Position numbers and translations under genes: made by a program. DNA of 42,646 nt from Rhodocollybia butyracea. Its lineage: Eukaryota; Basidiomycota; Agaricomycetes; Agaricales; Omphalotaceae. The notes beneath the pieces were generated by a model. That model was not told where the DNA came from. It made no database searches and was given only the letters and a program-made list of their open reading frames with translations. Positions 10,791 to 22,194 of this stretch are shown in pieces (positions within the stretch are counted from its first letter, which is position 1; each line of letters opens with the position of its first letter). Where the stretch lies: contig JADNRY010000506.1 of assembly GCA_015501585.1 (NCBI GenBank), positions 1-42,646 on the forward strand, written 5' to 3'.

Positions 10791-10794
10791 TCCA

Positions 10795-11400
10795 CTAGCC
10801 GGCTTGGTGCGTAATAACTAGGCTGGGAAGCCAGAATACAGATGATGCGTTGATGGCAGTGGACACGCTGCGCCAATCCGTACTGGCCTCGTGTGATAAG
10901 TGGCTCAACGAGCAAATATGTACTCTGGCAAAGGCTTCTCTCCTACGGGACAGGTTGGAAAGGAACATGCAGGGGGCATTGCGGCCACAGTCCATACGGA
11001 AGCGACGTCAATATTTGGAGCTTATTGTAGTGCCGAGACATCGTAAGGCCTACATTTGCTTACTGATGTCAAGGCATTCACTGGCTGTGGAACGACTTAG
11101 ATGGCAGGAAAGGTACCGAGATAAGGTTCCTAGAGAATGGAGGTTGTGTCGTTTCTGCCGGTGCGCAGTAGACATGCACTATTACAGTGTCAAGGGGATG
11201 ACAATATCCTCGCTGCAAGGACACGGTTCTTGGAGTATCTGTTCGAGGCAGTTCCATCGATGAAAGACTTACATAGGAGATTATCGGCTGCAGAATTCCT
11301 GCGACATTTCTTGCATAGGCAGGATATTCTGAAACGGACAGCTCAGTATGTAAGTGAAATATTTGAGCTATACGATACTCGCGAACAGTACTATGGATAC
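10795..11400 (+). pseudogene. C-terminal end of non-LTR-type reverse transcriptase
   Basis: The frame from about 10810 to 11150 reads LIVVPRHRKAYICLLMSRH and SLAVERLRW, then VPREWRLCRFCRCAVD. A second frame, one base out of step, continues HALLQCQGDDNILAARTRFL through about 11390. The CRFC...H...C spacing and the VPRE.RLCRFC lead-in are those of the zinc-binding tail that follows the reverse transcriptase domain in many basidiomycete LINE-like proteins. The polymerase domain itself is missing, because the frame is closed by a stop just upstream of 10800. The single-base break at about 11170 makes it a dead fragment. Confidence 0.6.
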
Positions 11401-12150
11401 CCGCACCATACCAATACCAACCTCTGTAATCATATAGGTACTTATCGGTGACGAGAATAGCATATACTTCAGTAAACCTGGTATTGTTGATTGGGCTGCG
11501 AGACGGCATCGCCTGTTCGAAACGGCTCTTGGTTGACAGTATCCACGGCGCACAGAAAGACGCCTTGTGCGTAGCGTGGGCCCCGGCTGTTCCTTAAATA
11601 GGGACCACCTGGCCGGTTTTTCCTTTCCTTTTCTTTCCTTTGGTGACATCACTCGGCATCCTAGTATCAGTGATCGGTTGTTGCGTATGGCTCGCTTTGA
11701 CTCCTTGAACACGTGCCCTACTATTGGACACTTTACCAAAAACAAATCCATGCCCATTGCCATGACACCACCACTAGGGCTTACCACCGTGGCTGTAACC
11801 TACGGTCTATGGTAACCGTCCTGTACCTCCTCCTGCCTCGATCTTCCATGGGACGGTCAACGGTACAGTAACCACTGTACCGTATGTACCAGTACGGACC
11901 GTATCTAAGCGCCCAAGTTAACGCTCGTTCGATCCAGGCCACTTTGCATTCTAGAGCATACCCTTGAAACAGCTCTAAAATGGGATTAGAAAATTAATAA
12001 GTAGAACTATCATACTAAGTAATACTTAGTCCCAGTCTGTGTCTGGTAACGATCTGTGAAGCTACAGGTCGGTGATAGAGTCTTCCGAATCATATATACT
12101 CGCATGCTACTGAAACAGACCACCGTGGTAGGTAACATGAAAGGAGGTAT
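11400..12150. other. No gene recognised
   Basis: Short overlapping frames (for example 11567-11815 plus and 11368-11787 minus) carry no family motif. A TTCGAAAC near 11517 looks like a tRNA B box, but no cloverleaf could be built around it. Confidence 0.35.
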
Positions 12151-12154
12151 TTGT

Positions 12155-12610
12155 TCGATACCTACTGCATGAGATAACAGGTTGATAGATTAAATTTCCC
12201 AAATGAAGATTTAATTTGAATGCCTCATGATCAAGGCTCCTAGACATATTGGGGACTTTAATCACTACCGGATGTCCGGTGGACATGGAACAGAAGCAGA
12301 GGAGGTATGAGCCTGGACTTGGACAATTGAGGTACATGCATATTACGTACTGCATAAGATAATGCACTGATAAATTACAATCCCAAAGGGGTGGTTTGGA
12401 CTGTCGGAGTGAAGGACATATCGAGTTGTGTAATTTCTGGGGCTGATCATTCTGCAGATGCCCTGGAGAGGCAATAGAAGCGATAGGACTCAGGAGGTCC
12501 GAGGAGATGTAGCCGGATCAGGCATGCACTACATAGTAATATATAAGTATTACAGCATGAGATAACAAATCAATAACCTCAAAGGAAAGATTGATACATA
12601 AAAAGGAAGG
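12155..12610 (+). repeat. Diverged ~190-bp repeat, three copies
   Basis: The block TACTGCATGAGATAACA recurs in diverged form near 12161, 12347 and 12551, each time followed by A/T-rich sequence with CCCAAA or CTCAAAG. Spacing is about 186 and 204 bp. The copies are old and the boundaries are unclear. Confidence 0.45.
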
Positions 12611-12619
12611 CAGTAATAA

Positions 12620-15600
12620 TTACTACTCATCATGATTCATCACTGGAGAGAGTTCTAATTGATGAAAGTTGAACAGATAGGACCATGATGCGGTGATAGA
12701 TAACGTTGGACCTTGCGGAAAACAGTACGGCCATTACATCCATAAATATGGCATCAGACACTTCTTTGAAGAGGACATAGGGTCAGGGGGACACATAGCT
12801 AAGATCAGAGTCAGATGTGATAATGATAATAGTCCATAGTAGCTTAGGCATATTATATCTTCGAGTACAGTCTCAAACATATGGACTGTCTACTGATGTA
12901 CAATGTACAGCCCTGCCAATCACGAGTTTTGCTAAAACTTAAGGAGTATCTTTAACAAGAGATGTTTCATTGCACTGTGCAGACACATGTTTTGCACTCA
13001 GATTAAGCCTTTGTACCTTGTTCAAAGCTTCAACCCTCGTTGACTCCTGAACCTTTGAGGTCTTGACCCAAAGTTGAATATGTTTGGCCATTGGAGCCGC
13101 ATATTTGATTTTTATTTGATGGTGTTGGCACTGAAAAATGGTTCCGATTGCAATAGACGATCATTATTCATTATGTCGATCTTCTTATTGTATCACTATC
13201 CCAGTATCACTGTATGCTGAGCACAATAAATCACTATCACCGTAATTTGCTCATTGCACCATTCGATTTTTTAAAACTTGAATGATGTCCCTGCACGCAT
13301 ATCAGCACTAAAGTTAGCGTAATTGGCCCTCTTTGACCCTCTGGAAGGGTTGGGTCAGGTCAAACCGCCCCTCCCCTTCACTATGAATCAAGAGTTTTAA
13401 GTACAAGGTGCTTAATGCCTCGGAATGAAAGACAAAGGGGGCAGCATCATAGCATTACAATAAGATACATGTATATACTAGTAAGATGAAACCAAAACTA
13501 CAAATCATAATACTTATACTAATGCATAAGCTATTGGTACTAGCTACCACTGAGTTGGTGATAGGATGGCTAGGGTAGTTTCAATAACACTGTCTCTTAC
13601 TTCCCTCCATTGACCTCGTAGATATTATCGATTATCAAATTATGCTGTCAGTGCCATCAATTATTTCAAGGCACTGGCTGTAGTCTCTCATCACAATGAC
13701 TAATGACTGATAATTACTTACAAGTTGTATTATCTCAAAGCGGCGCAACAGGCTGCGGGCCCGCCTCCACTGCCCTCCCCTCCTTTGGGTGTCCCCCAAG
13801 CCAAGTTGTCGGCAGGCACTCTAAAGCCTACCCTAACCCCCTAACAGTGCCTTCCTCTGACAGCACCTAACCTGTAAAATGAAATTTATTCATTGGCAAT
13901 TGAACTTTAGGCCATCAGCGTTTCATATTAACACTTTACCACTCCCCCACACAGATCATATTCATTTTCACATATAACCTAATTTTATTGCCTTAACACT
14001 GGTCCTTGGAACATTAGTGTACTTACAGTAGTCTTTGTACTTGCCAGTCATAATTAATTTTATAATCACTGACTAAGTATATGCTATAGCCAGCATAATT
14101 GAGTGCCAGTGATAATCAATGTTTCTTGTGTTATAGGGTGTTAAAATCTGCATAGCCCTTGATCAGCAGCAGAGTCATCTGTTTGCTATCGTTTGGCACT
14201 GGAAGTTAAGTATATGCTACTAGCTATGAGCTAGTACGGAGAAATCAGGTCATACTTAATGGCAAATATAATATATTTAGTATGCATCTAAGGGTGCTAA
14301 GGGGAAGGCCTCTGATCATGATCGTACCACATGTTCGTCATTGTCACTTGGTACAGTAATCAAATATTTGAATAGAATTACTTATCGTAAGTTTGATACC
14401 CAAGAATGCTGTTTTGGGAGAAATTTTGGATTCGTAGAGGCTTGTAGTGCAATGAACCGTATCACTGAACCAGGGCGAGATGATACCCGCATGCTATCGT
14501 CCGTAATTCCCGTCCCATTCTGTCTCTATTTAGTTATCAGTTTCCTCGTGATTGGATTACATATTACATAAACTGCACTTCACCGAAGTGGCTTTTCAGG
14601 AATCCGGATGATCACGATGGTTACGGCTTTCAAACCAGAACATACGGGTGTGCTTTCCCTAGAACGGGCCATCCCCGGAACACATCATCCTTCAGAACTT
14701 ATTGTGTAATGGCTATAGCCAGTCCTCCGGGAATAACTTACTACACTCGTACTGCCGGTGTATTTTAAGCTTATCGAGGTGTAAGCTCGAACATGAATGG
14801 TCGGGGTGATTACATCTCAAATATTCTCCTAAACTTTTCAGAACTGCTCTATAATTAATTCCGATAGTCTCCCTTAAAGTACGAAGTTTCTCTCAGCTTC
14901 AAAAAGTGTGATCGACACTGGGGAATGCTTTTCCAATTTGCTGAAAACTTCCCCTTCAGGAAAAGCTTTTCAGTTTACTGGCCTGACCATGTGACGACAA
15001 GGGCCCCTGATAACGAGAGGACATCCTATGTACCTGGATACCGGCGTACTGGTTCAGTCAAAAATGGTCAGATTTGACAGGATTTTAACCTTATTTTGAC
15101 CTCTTTTTCTATCTATGAATGACATTATTTTCATTCGCTGTGATAATTCAATTGAGTCTGCACTCGGATTGAAATATCGAGTTCGACGGGGGACCTGCCT
15201 GTGATGCAGTCAGTCCCTACACGTCTCAGGGAGGTATCTCCGAGGTGTTGAAGAGATGATGAAAGTTGGGAAGAAAGAGATCTCTGTTGTCTCAGCATGA
15301 GTACGTAGACTATATACTGTAAAGTTACTTAGATAATATGACGAGTTTCGCGTACGAAGCTCGACATCGCTCACTCTCTCAGTCGAGACAATGTATTCAA
15401 AAGGTGGAGGCAAGAACGATAAACACGCCGACATTGACCCGACACTTCGAAAACCTCACGTTGTACCTTAAAAATAACGGTAAACGCCAATCACGGACAA
15501 ATGCCCAACTCAGGGGGCCAAGTATCTAGGCTCACCACTCAGGGGCCCTTAACGACATTGGGTAAGTTGTGAGTAACCATCTCTATTCAACTGATATGAT

Positions 15601-15790
15601 GGTATATATGTATCCGTATAGTCACCACAAAGAGCCCGCCTAGAGTACTTAAGCTATAAAAATTCAGCGACTTCCTATCATATGCGAACAAAACAACGTA
15701 TGTATATATTCTTGCTCATTTGAAGTCAACGCTCTCACTTCAAGCTGTGTGCCAAGGTGTCCACCACCACTAAATAGACCCAACTACCGA
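12620..15790. other. No gene recognised
   Basis: This is about 3.2 kb without a frame that carries a recognisable motif. A short GC-rich patch lies at 13740-13860. Frames at 14341-14571 and 15210-15529 overlap on both strands or lack features. The last few hundred bases probably include the promoter of the Myb gene, but I see no clear element beyond AT-rich patches. Confidence 0.4.
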
Positions 15791-15791
15791 G

Positions 15792-17136
15792 ATGTTGCGC
15801 CGAGATCGCCGCTCATGGACTGAAGAAGAAGACCAACTTCTTCGAGATGCAGTCCAATGGGGTGAGAGACCAGTTTTTCAGACATAACTTCCGGTGAACA
15901 CATTTTTGCTACATGATAGAAGACCCAGACTCACCACATCCATCAAAATGGCATGAAGTTGCTCAGCATATACCCAGGAGAACAAACAAAGTTTGTATTC
16001 TACTATTATGCCAGAGAGCTTTCATTATAAAAATCTTCTGGCCGCAGGATTGTCGTAAAAGGTGGTTTGCTAAAATGGAAACCCATACGGAGAAGGGTGG
16101 ATGGGCTCTAGAGGAAGATGAAAAGCTTGTGCAAGCAATCGAGAAGTACGGAGCAAGGTAGGTGACTTTACTGAATATTTATCCAAATGTACAAAGTAGA
16201 ACTTACACTATCCTATAGATGGCATCTTGTGTCCACATTTGTCCAGACCAGAAACAGTGGCCGTAAGAAATAACGATGATTCTTTTCGTGCAATGAACTC
16301 ACTGGTACCAAACTCATAGAATGCGCCAAGCGGTGGACAGAGACGCTGAACCCCCTGATTGATCGCACACAATGGTCCACAGAAGCTGTAGGAAATTTAT
16401 ACGTAAAATACATGCTTGCACGATCTTGATCACAGTCTGCAGGACTCGTTGCTCATGAAAGCGGTAGAAGAGCACGGTAAACAGTGGACCAAGATAGTAC
16501 GCATATACTTTCCTGGTCGGACCGGTCTCGCTGCGAAAAATCGGTAAGGTTGATCTCGATTACCCGAAAACATGCATTCTCATTATTCTCATTATTCTTC
16601 AATTATGTAGTTATAACAGTATCACTCGCCGGTCTGAGGCTGGTGGAATATCCCGAAAGAAATCAAGCAAGTGTCCAGACCAGCTGGAGAGCCCTTCAAC
16701 CGTCTCAAATTCGCCGTGTCTCTCACCCATCACTTACAGCTCTTTACTCCCGGATACACAGCCAACTTCAGCAAGACCCAGCTTGAAGTCTAATTTAGAG
16801 CCATCCCGAGTATCCCAGACACCTCACATTCAAAGTACTTCTTACACAACCACAGACGCTTGCGCCGAAAATTCCAGCTCAGAGTCGACTTACGAGAAGC
16901 TATGCGATACGATGCTGCCCCCAACAGAGCGCAGTGTCGCCAATGGCGTCGTCGCTAATAATTGCGCACTGCAATCAATGCCTTGGACATGGCAGGATTG
17001 TTTTTCAGTCCTGTCTTGGGAAGACATACTAGATGTGGAGATACAGAAGGCTTTGAACAAGCCTTCCGATCCCAAATCATTCTCGCCTTACTCACCGATA
17101 GACGGGCCATTAGCATTTACCGTAACCCCGCCGTAA
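15792..17136 (+). CDS. Three-repeat Myb-like DNA-binding protein
   Basis: Seven exons give one open frame of 329 codons: 15792-15861, 15920-15990, 16048-16157, 16219-16262, 16320-16387, 16443-16543 and 16611-17136. All introns (58, 57, 61, 57, 55 and 67 bp) are GT...AG. Three Myb/SANT repeats fill residues 1 to about 160. R1 runs RRSWTEEEDQLL...KWHEVAQHIPRRTNKDCRKRW, R2 GGWALEEDEKLV...GQCAKRW, and R3 QWSTEADSLLM...KQWTKI...AAKNRY. The spaced tryptophans and acidic EED/EEDE helices fit sequence-specific DNA binding in the nucleus, so a transcription or splicing-related regulator is likely. The C-terminal half is Ser/Pro-rich with no domain I recognise. The last codons, TVTPP and stop, are made of the GTAACCCCGCCGTAA minisatellite that begins there, so the original C-terminus may have been replaced. 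Splice sites were chosen by eye from frame and motif continuity. Confidence 0.82.
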
Positions 17137-17235
17137 CCCGCCGTAACAGTCACGGCAGGGTTACGGCAAATGTTTTCAGGGTTACGGTACTTTCTTTGAG
17201 GGTCACGGCACTTTATAAGTCCTGTAATATATGTT
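17117..17235 (+). repeat. GGGTTACGG minisatellite, array 1
   Basis: Units such as CCGTAACCC, GGTCACGGC and GGGTTACGGCAAATG are packed together. The array starts inside the last codons of the Myb gene. Confidence 0.8.
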
Positions 17236-18050
17236 GCTGATCTGGAGTTTTGTGTACATCTATTGTATGCTTCTCTCGTATTTTTATATGGTACAAGCCA
17301 TTGGCATACCTATTTATACAAGCTGTGGGCCTCTTTCGAACAATTACTATGGGTGTTCGGGAACTTGCCCCGTACCGGGATAGTTCACTTTCGAAAAAAA
17401 CAATATTTCTTGTCGTTCTGCTCACTTGTAGAGCTTGATATTTTTTCAGTAGTACCTTTACATGCTATTCTTAATTCCTCACTATCAATAATTCCCCAAC
17501 TCTGACAAGATGTTGAGTATGAGACCAAACCAGACAACTCCTGAGCGTGATTTTCCCATCAAACATCCAGGAACTGTTGGAAAATGAATAATAGTCACTC
17601 AAAAAATGATACAGAAGATTATAGTACCATCGTCGGAGTATTTACCCAAAATTTTAAGTCTATCAAGCCAGTATTTACAATGTAAGAGACGAAAGAACAT
17701 GAGTAGGTGAAGGAACGTGACAATAAGGACGCCTAATGGCGCGGCGTCCGAGCAATGTTACGAGACGGGTGGCTTACGCCGCACGTCGGCGCAATGGGTA
17801 TTTCGTGACGATGATGTGACAGGGGTAATCCACTATCCCGATTTTCGCTCGGTCTTTGCCCGACGCCAGCATCTTATCCCACAAAAATCTCAGAAATTCA
17901 GAGTAGAGGTCTTATGCCCCAAGAAAGGCAGTGTTCAAGTCAGATTGAAGAAATTCACATTTCTGGAGAAGTTATTAATGATTTGGCATTTGGTGAACTA
18001 TCGTGAACACCCATAGTACTATGATAAATCACAGTAAAGTAATGATAATG
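17236..18050. other. No gene recognised; GC-rich 99-codon frame
   Basis: The stretch is mostly AT-rich. A frame at 17717-18016 (+) has a locally GC-rich start with ACGCCGCACGTCGGCG and no stop for 99 codons. I find no motif in it. Confidence 0.3.
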
Positions 18051-18054
18051 TACC

Positions 18055-18425
18055 AAAAGTCGTGGCAGGGCTATGTAAATATACTAAAGGTCAGGGCAAG
18101 GTTACGGTAAATGTTGTAATGGTCACGGTAAATACACTAAAGGTCACGGCAGGGTTACGGTATATGTTGTAAAGGTCACGGCACTTCTTGTAAAGGTCAC
18201 GGTAAATATACTAAAGGTCACGGCTGGGTTACGGTAAATGTTGTAAAGGTCACGGCACTTTCGAAAAAGGTCATGGTAAATATACCAAAGGTTACGGCGG
18301 GGTTACGGTAAATGTTGTAAAGGTCATGGCACTTAGAAAAAAAGGTTACTGCGGGGTTACGGCAAATGTTGTAAAGGTCTCGGCACTTGGGAAAAATGTT
18401 ATGGTACATGCATTGGAGGTTATGA
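18055..18425 (+). repeat. GGGTTACGG minisatellite, array 2
   Basis: About 370 bp are made of alternating blocks: GGTCACGGCACTT, GGGTTACGGTAAATG, TTGTAAAGGTCACGG and AATATACTAAAGGT. A higher-order unit of roughly 85-95 bp repeats about four times with decay. The minus-strand 63-codon frame here is just the repeat read through. Confidence 0.85.
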
Positions 18426-18904
18426 GATATATCTCTCAGTCAGGCCGTAGTGCGGTAGGCGGCATGGGCAAGGTTCAGTATTTTTTGAAATCTTTGCAAA
18501 ATTAGTGCAAAATCTAAGGGTCGGACTGATATGCCGTTTTGATGAGTGTTCTGCACTGGTTCTCACCAGCTCTTGTTGATAAACTCGGGGGTTTAAAAGG
18601 TTGTAAAAAACTATATACTGTTTTTGAGAATAGTGTAAGTTCTTTATTGGTGCTGCAAGCTGTATTTGAATGAAAAAAATGGATTCAAACACGCACCGAT
18701 ACGGTCACGTGTACGTATTTCGCCCCTCCTCGTGGCAGCCATGTGCATCTGGTATTGAACCTTTGTAAACCTAATTTATGTTTGTCTTATAGTGGAAAAG
18801 GGCGCCCATCCTAACGACCTCTCCCGAGTCTTCAGCTTTCTGAGCGATATACCACAATTGATAATAGATATCAATAAGCACTATCACTAATCAAACAAAG
18901 TCTG
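18426..18904. other. No gene recognised
   Basis: This is a spacer between minisatellite arrays 2 and 3. A 90-codon minus-strand frame has no motif. Confidence 0.4.
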
Positions 18905-19080
18905 TACAAGGTCACGGCAAATCAACTGAAGGTCACGGTAAATATAAGAAAGGTAACTGTGGGGTGACGGCGGGGTGACGGTAGGGTGACGGTAGGGTGA
19001 CGGTAGGGTGACGGCAGGGTTACGGCAGGGTTACGGCCATGGGTTACGGCTGGGTTACGGCTGGGGGTTACGGTAAATGT
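18905..19080 (+). repeat. GGGTTACGG minisatellite, array 3
   Basis: This is a tighter version with GTAGGGTGACG repeated four times (about 18960-19015), followed by several CAGGGTTACGG/CTGGGTTACGG units. Period is 10-13 bp. Confidence 0.85.
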
Positions 19081-19609
19081 GCTATGCCCCCGATAGACCA
19101 TGCGATAGGAATATGCGCAGATGCATCTCTTACCTCTCCCTCATACAATTCTGTTCTTATTCTATCTCATCTTTCCCATTCGGAACCAGGATTGAATCCT
19201 GTTATTCTAACACCCACGTCTGGGAGGACCCTGTCGCCTGCAGAGGTGGATGTTACCCATCCCATCAATGTATACTCTGGTATCCCGCCATTCCTAGAAC
19301 TCCCAACACAGAGCCTCTAATCGCTCATGAGCTCATGTCTATGGCAAGGCAGTCTCAGGATTGCAGTCCGTTATATGCAAAGGGGAATCGAGATGGACAA
19401 GTGAAAGAATGATTGAATTACTTAGTGTATGTATTCAAACTACAGTTTGTATATAAGTCGGACCTGGGTCTACGTTAGTGGCTAGAAGTAAGGAGTGCCA
19501 CTGCCGTCGCCTGGCATTTACAGAGCGTCTACATAATGTATGTATACCTTATTGTACTCAGTCATTGGTTCCAAATTTACACTTTGGTGAGCAACCTTGG
19601 AGAAAGAGA
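19081..19609. other. No gene recognised
   Basis: Two overlapping plus-strand frames (19039-19412) carry no motif. The stretch ends at the proposed last exon on the minus strand. Confidence 0.35.
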
Positions 19610-19710
19610 TTAGAAGGAGTTACGCCTCAAAGCATTGAGCAAAGGTCCAAGATCCTTGTTCACCTTGGGAAAGCTATCGAGCTTGTTCCTCACCCATTCG
19701 ATGGTATCAT
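19610..19710 (-). CDS. Possible last exon of a minus-strand gene
   Basis: Just beyond the left target-site duplication of the copia element, the minus strand reads TCTATTTGCAG, a good splice acceptor. A 33-codon frame follows: DTIEWVRNKLDSFPKV, a short linker, LGPLLNALRRNSF and a stop at 19610-19612. On the other side of the element (about 25042-25135) the minus strand has a frame LDTKIKEQRLVLRSAES ending at a GTGAGC donor. This fits in phase with the acceptor. A near-copy of that donor block lies at about 24960-25010. I therefore propose that copia sits in the final intron of a host gene. The protein is not recognised and the exons were found by eye. Confidence 0.35.
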
Positions 19711-19721
19711 CTGCAAATAGA

Positions 19722-19726
19722 CAAGC
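19722..19726. repeat. Copia target-site duplication, left (CAAGC)
   Basis: CAAGC directly precedes the left LTR and recurs directly after the right LTR at 24899-24903. Five bases is the usual copia length. Confidence 0.9.
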
Positions 19727-20046
19727 TATTGAAACTATTGAAATAAAAGAGAGTTCTCAGCGACAGTGGTAGAATGACGCTGTATTATGTACCTATTGAA
19801 ATAAAAGAGAGTTCTAGGTACATAGTCAGTAATAAGTACAAGAAATAAAGAATGTGAGTACTAACCTCAGCGACAGTGGTAGAACAACGCTGAGGTGTCA
19901 ATATATGTAAAATACAATTAAAAGAATGTGTCACATGGGATGTATGTAAATAACGTAATGAAAGCAGAAAATATTCTGGTTTTGTTACGGCATGAATCCA
20001 CGAACGTATAGATGACATAACAAGATAAGATCATCAACTTTTAACA
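19727..20046 (-). repeat. Copia 3' LTR
   Basis: Read on the minus strand it begins TGTTAAAAGTTG and ends TTTCAATA. It contains two internal duplications: an AAATAAAAGAGAGTTCT block and a CAGCGACAGTGGTAGAA block each occur twice. The pol stop codon (20034-20036) falls inside this LTR. Confidence 0.95.
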
Positions 20047-21920
20047 CTCCCACTCGGGCGTGGCTTCATACCTAGCATGCGCACAAATGCCAAGTGCTTC
20101 TCACCAGATAATCCCTTTGTAAATCCATCAGCAGCTTGTTGGGCAGTTGGAACATAGTCCAGATCAATCTGGCCATCAGAGATTGCAAAACGAATAAAGT
20201 GGTGACAAAGTTGAATGTGCTTCGTACGGGGATGATCAGCAGGGTTCTTGGAAAGAGCAATAGATGACATATTATCACCCAACAAGCGAGTAGGCTTGGT
20301 TTGCTGAAAACCTAGCTGTTCAAGGAGTTGACGGAGCCAAATAGCTTCCTGTGCTGTACGAGTAAGAGCCATGTACTCAGCTTCAGTAGAAGAGAGTGCT
20401 GGGGAGGTTTGAAGTTTGCTGCTCCAACTAATAGCAGCTCCGCACATGAGGAAAACATATCCACTAGTGGATCGTCGAGTATCCACATCACCAGCCCAAT
20501 CCAAATCAGAATATCCAAGGATAAGGGAGATGAGTTCATCTATGATCGTGCCATCATACTCAATAACCCAGTCTTTGGTACCACCCAAGTAGCGAAGACA
20601 ATGCAGAGCTTCATTTAAATGAATCTCACCTGGATTTGAGCAGTAGCGGCTCAAAATACCTACAGCAAAGGCAATATCTGGGTGTGAAGCAAGCATGGCA
20701 TACATGAGAGTACCAATGAGAGCCTGGTATAGCGTGAGTCTGTCAGCCATAGCCTCTTTCTCGGCGTCTGTGGATGGGGAATCAGCTTTAGAAAGCTTAA
20801 CTCCAGATGATAAGGGGGTGCGACATGTGATGCCATCATCACAGTGGAAACATTTGAGTGATTCCTCAATGTATCTGGTCTGAGAGAGCCGAAGGACATG
20901 CTTTTCTTGGTCATAGTCAATGGCAATGCCAAGCAACTGTGAGATAACACCAAGATCCTTGATCTTAAAGTGTTGGCCAATCCGGTGCTTGATCTCCTGC
21001 ATGAATTTGAGATCATCGCATAAAATCCCAATATCATCAACGTAAACAGCAATAAAGCAGATGGACTTGCCACGTTGGAGGACGTAAATGCAGTAGTCAG
21101 CATGGATACAACGGAAGCCAAGTTTCTCGAGCTCTGCATCAAGAAGTTTGTTCCAGACACGGGAGGCCTGCTTGAGGCCATAGATAGAGCGGCGGAGACA
21201 AACAATTTTACCAGAATGTTCACTAATGCCATTCGGGAGGCGCATATAGAGCTCCTCTTCCAACTCACCATTGAGAAATGCGGTATCAACATCGAGGTGG
21301 TGGAAGTGAAGGCCTAGACGCACGGCGAGGGCGCAAAGGACACGAATGGAGGTAAGTTTGACCACAGGGGAAAATACCTCATCAAAGTCTAAACCAGGCA
21401 TCTGGGAGAATCCTCGAGCAACTAAGCGTGCCTTGTACCGCTCAATGGTCCCGTCAGGGAGGCGCTTAATCTTAAAGACAAGCTTGGAGCTAATAGCACG
21501 GCGACCTTTAGGCAAATTGTCAATAAACTCGAAAGTTCCCATATCAATGAGAGACTTGAGCTCTTTGTCTACAGCTTTCAGCCAAGAGGCGGAGTCAGGA
21601 CCGCGGAGTGCTTCCTGCAGAGTGCAGGGCTCTGAGGCTCCCTGAGCATGGACAGTGGCCACGAAGGCCATGGCAACACCTTCTGCAACATCTGGTCTAT
21701 TGCCTGGTGCAGGTTCTGGAGGATCTGGCGCAATGTCAGGTTTTTCACGGAAGCGGGCAGGTAGGCGACGAGCACATGGACCATCTACTTCTGGAACAGG
21801 CCCAAGAAGTTCAAGTTCTGTACGACAACGGCGAGCAGGTGGAGCCGGTGGAGGATCATTGGGAGGAGGAAGATCAGGGGAGTTATGGGCGAGAGTCACC
21901 GATGTTATCCTCAGAATCAA
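20034..21920 (-). CDS. Copia reverse transcriptase and RNase H
   Basis: This open frame of 628 codons is the C-terminal half of the copia polyprotein. The first 75 residues are a Pro-rich linker. The reverse transcriptase (RVT_2 type) follows with WLKAVDKELKSL, LVARGFSQMPGLDF, the catalytic DVDTAFLNG and the polymerase box AVYVDD. RNase H follows with GYSDLDWAGD, SSTEAEYMAL and LLGDNMSSIAL, which hold its acidic residues, and ends with a typical ADGFTKGLS. The domain copies the element RNA into DNA in cytoplasmic particles. It has no frame break, unlike the upstream gag-integrase part. In a working element it would be made as part of Gag-Pol, so the ATG at 21920 is probably not a true start. 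It ends 10 bases into the 3' LTR. Confidence 0.9.
   Translation of the reverse strand: MILRITSVTLAHNSPDLPPPNDPPPAPPARRCRTELELLGPVPEVDGPCARRLPARFREKPDIAPDPPEPAPGNRPDVAEGVAMAFVATVHAQGASEPCTLQEALRGPDSASWLKAVDKELKSLIDMGTFEFIDNLPKGRRAISSKLVFKIKRLPDGTIERYKARLVARGFSQMPGLDFDEVFSPVVKLTSIRVLCALAVRLGLHFHHLDVDTAFLNGELEEELYMRLPNGISEHSGKIVCLRRSIYGLKQASRVWNKLLDAELEKLGFRCIHADYCIYVLQRGKSICFIAVYVDDIGILCDDLKFMQEIKHRIGQHFKIKDLGVISQLLGIAIDYDQEKHVLRLSQTRYIEESLKCFHCDDGITCRTPLSSGVKLSKADSPSTDAEKEAMADRLTLYQALIGTLMYAMLASHPDIAFAVGILSRYCSNPGEIHLNEALHCLRYLGGTKDWVIEYDGTIIDELISLILGYSDLDWAGDVDTRRSTSGYVFLMCGAAISWSSKLQTSPALSSTEAEYMALTRTAQEAIWLRQLLEQLGFQQTKPTRLLGDNMSSIALSKNPADHPRTKHIQLCHHFIRFAISDGQIDLDYVPTAQQAADGFTKGLSGEKHLAFVRMLGMKPRPSGSVKS
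20047..20058 (-). promoter_or_regulatory. Copia polypurine tract
   Basis: The minus strand reads GAGTGGGAG directly before the LTR start TGTTAAAAG. This is the expected place for plus-strand DNA priming. Confidence 0.8.
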
Positions 21921-22194
21921 CCTCAGAAGATGGAGCAGGAGGATGCGGAACCGCTGGAGTCACAGGGGGAGAGTTATCTTCCCACGCATCTCCCACTCGA
22001 GAAAGCCAGGTAGGCCATCTCCAGGCACCTCACCATTGTAAAGGATCTGCGAAAGATCCGGAATGGGTAAAGGCGGGCCAGGAGGGTGAGGACATTCATC
22101 AAAAATGACGTCTCATGAAACAAAAGTTTTTCACTTCTTTGGATCCCACAGAAGGTAACCCTTGGTGTGCTCTTTGTAACCAAGAAAGATGCAC

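Noticed and set aside
11500..11540. tRNA-like B box (GTTCGAAAC)
   Set aside because: No A box at the right distance and no acceptor or anticodon stem could be paired.
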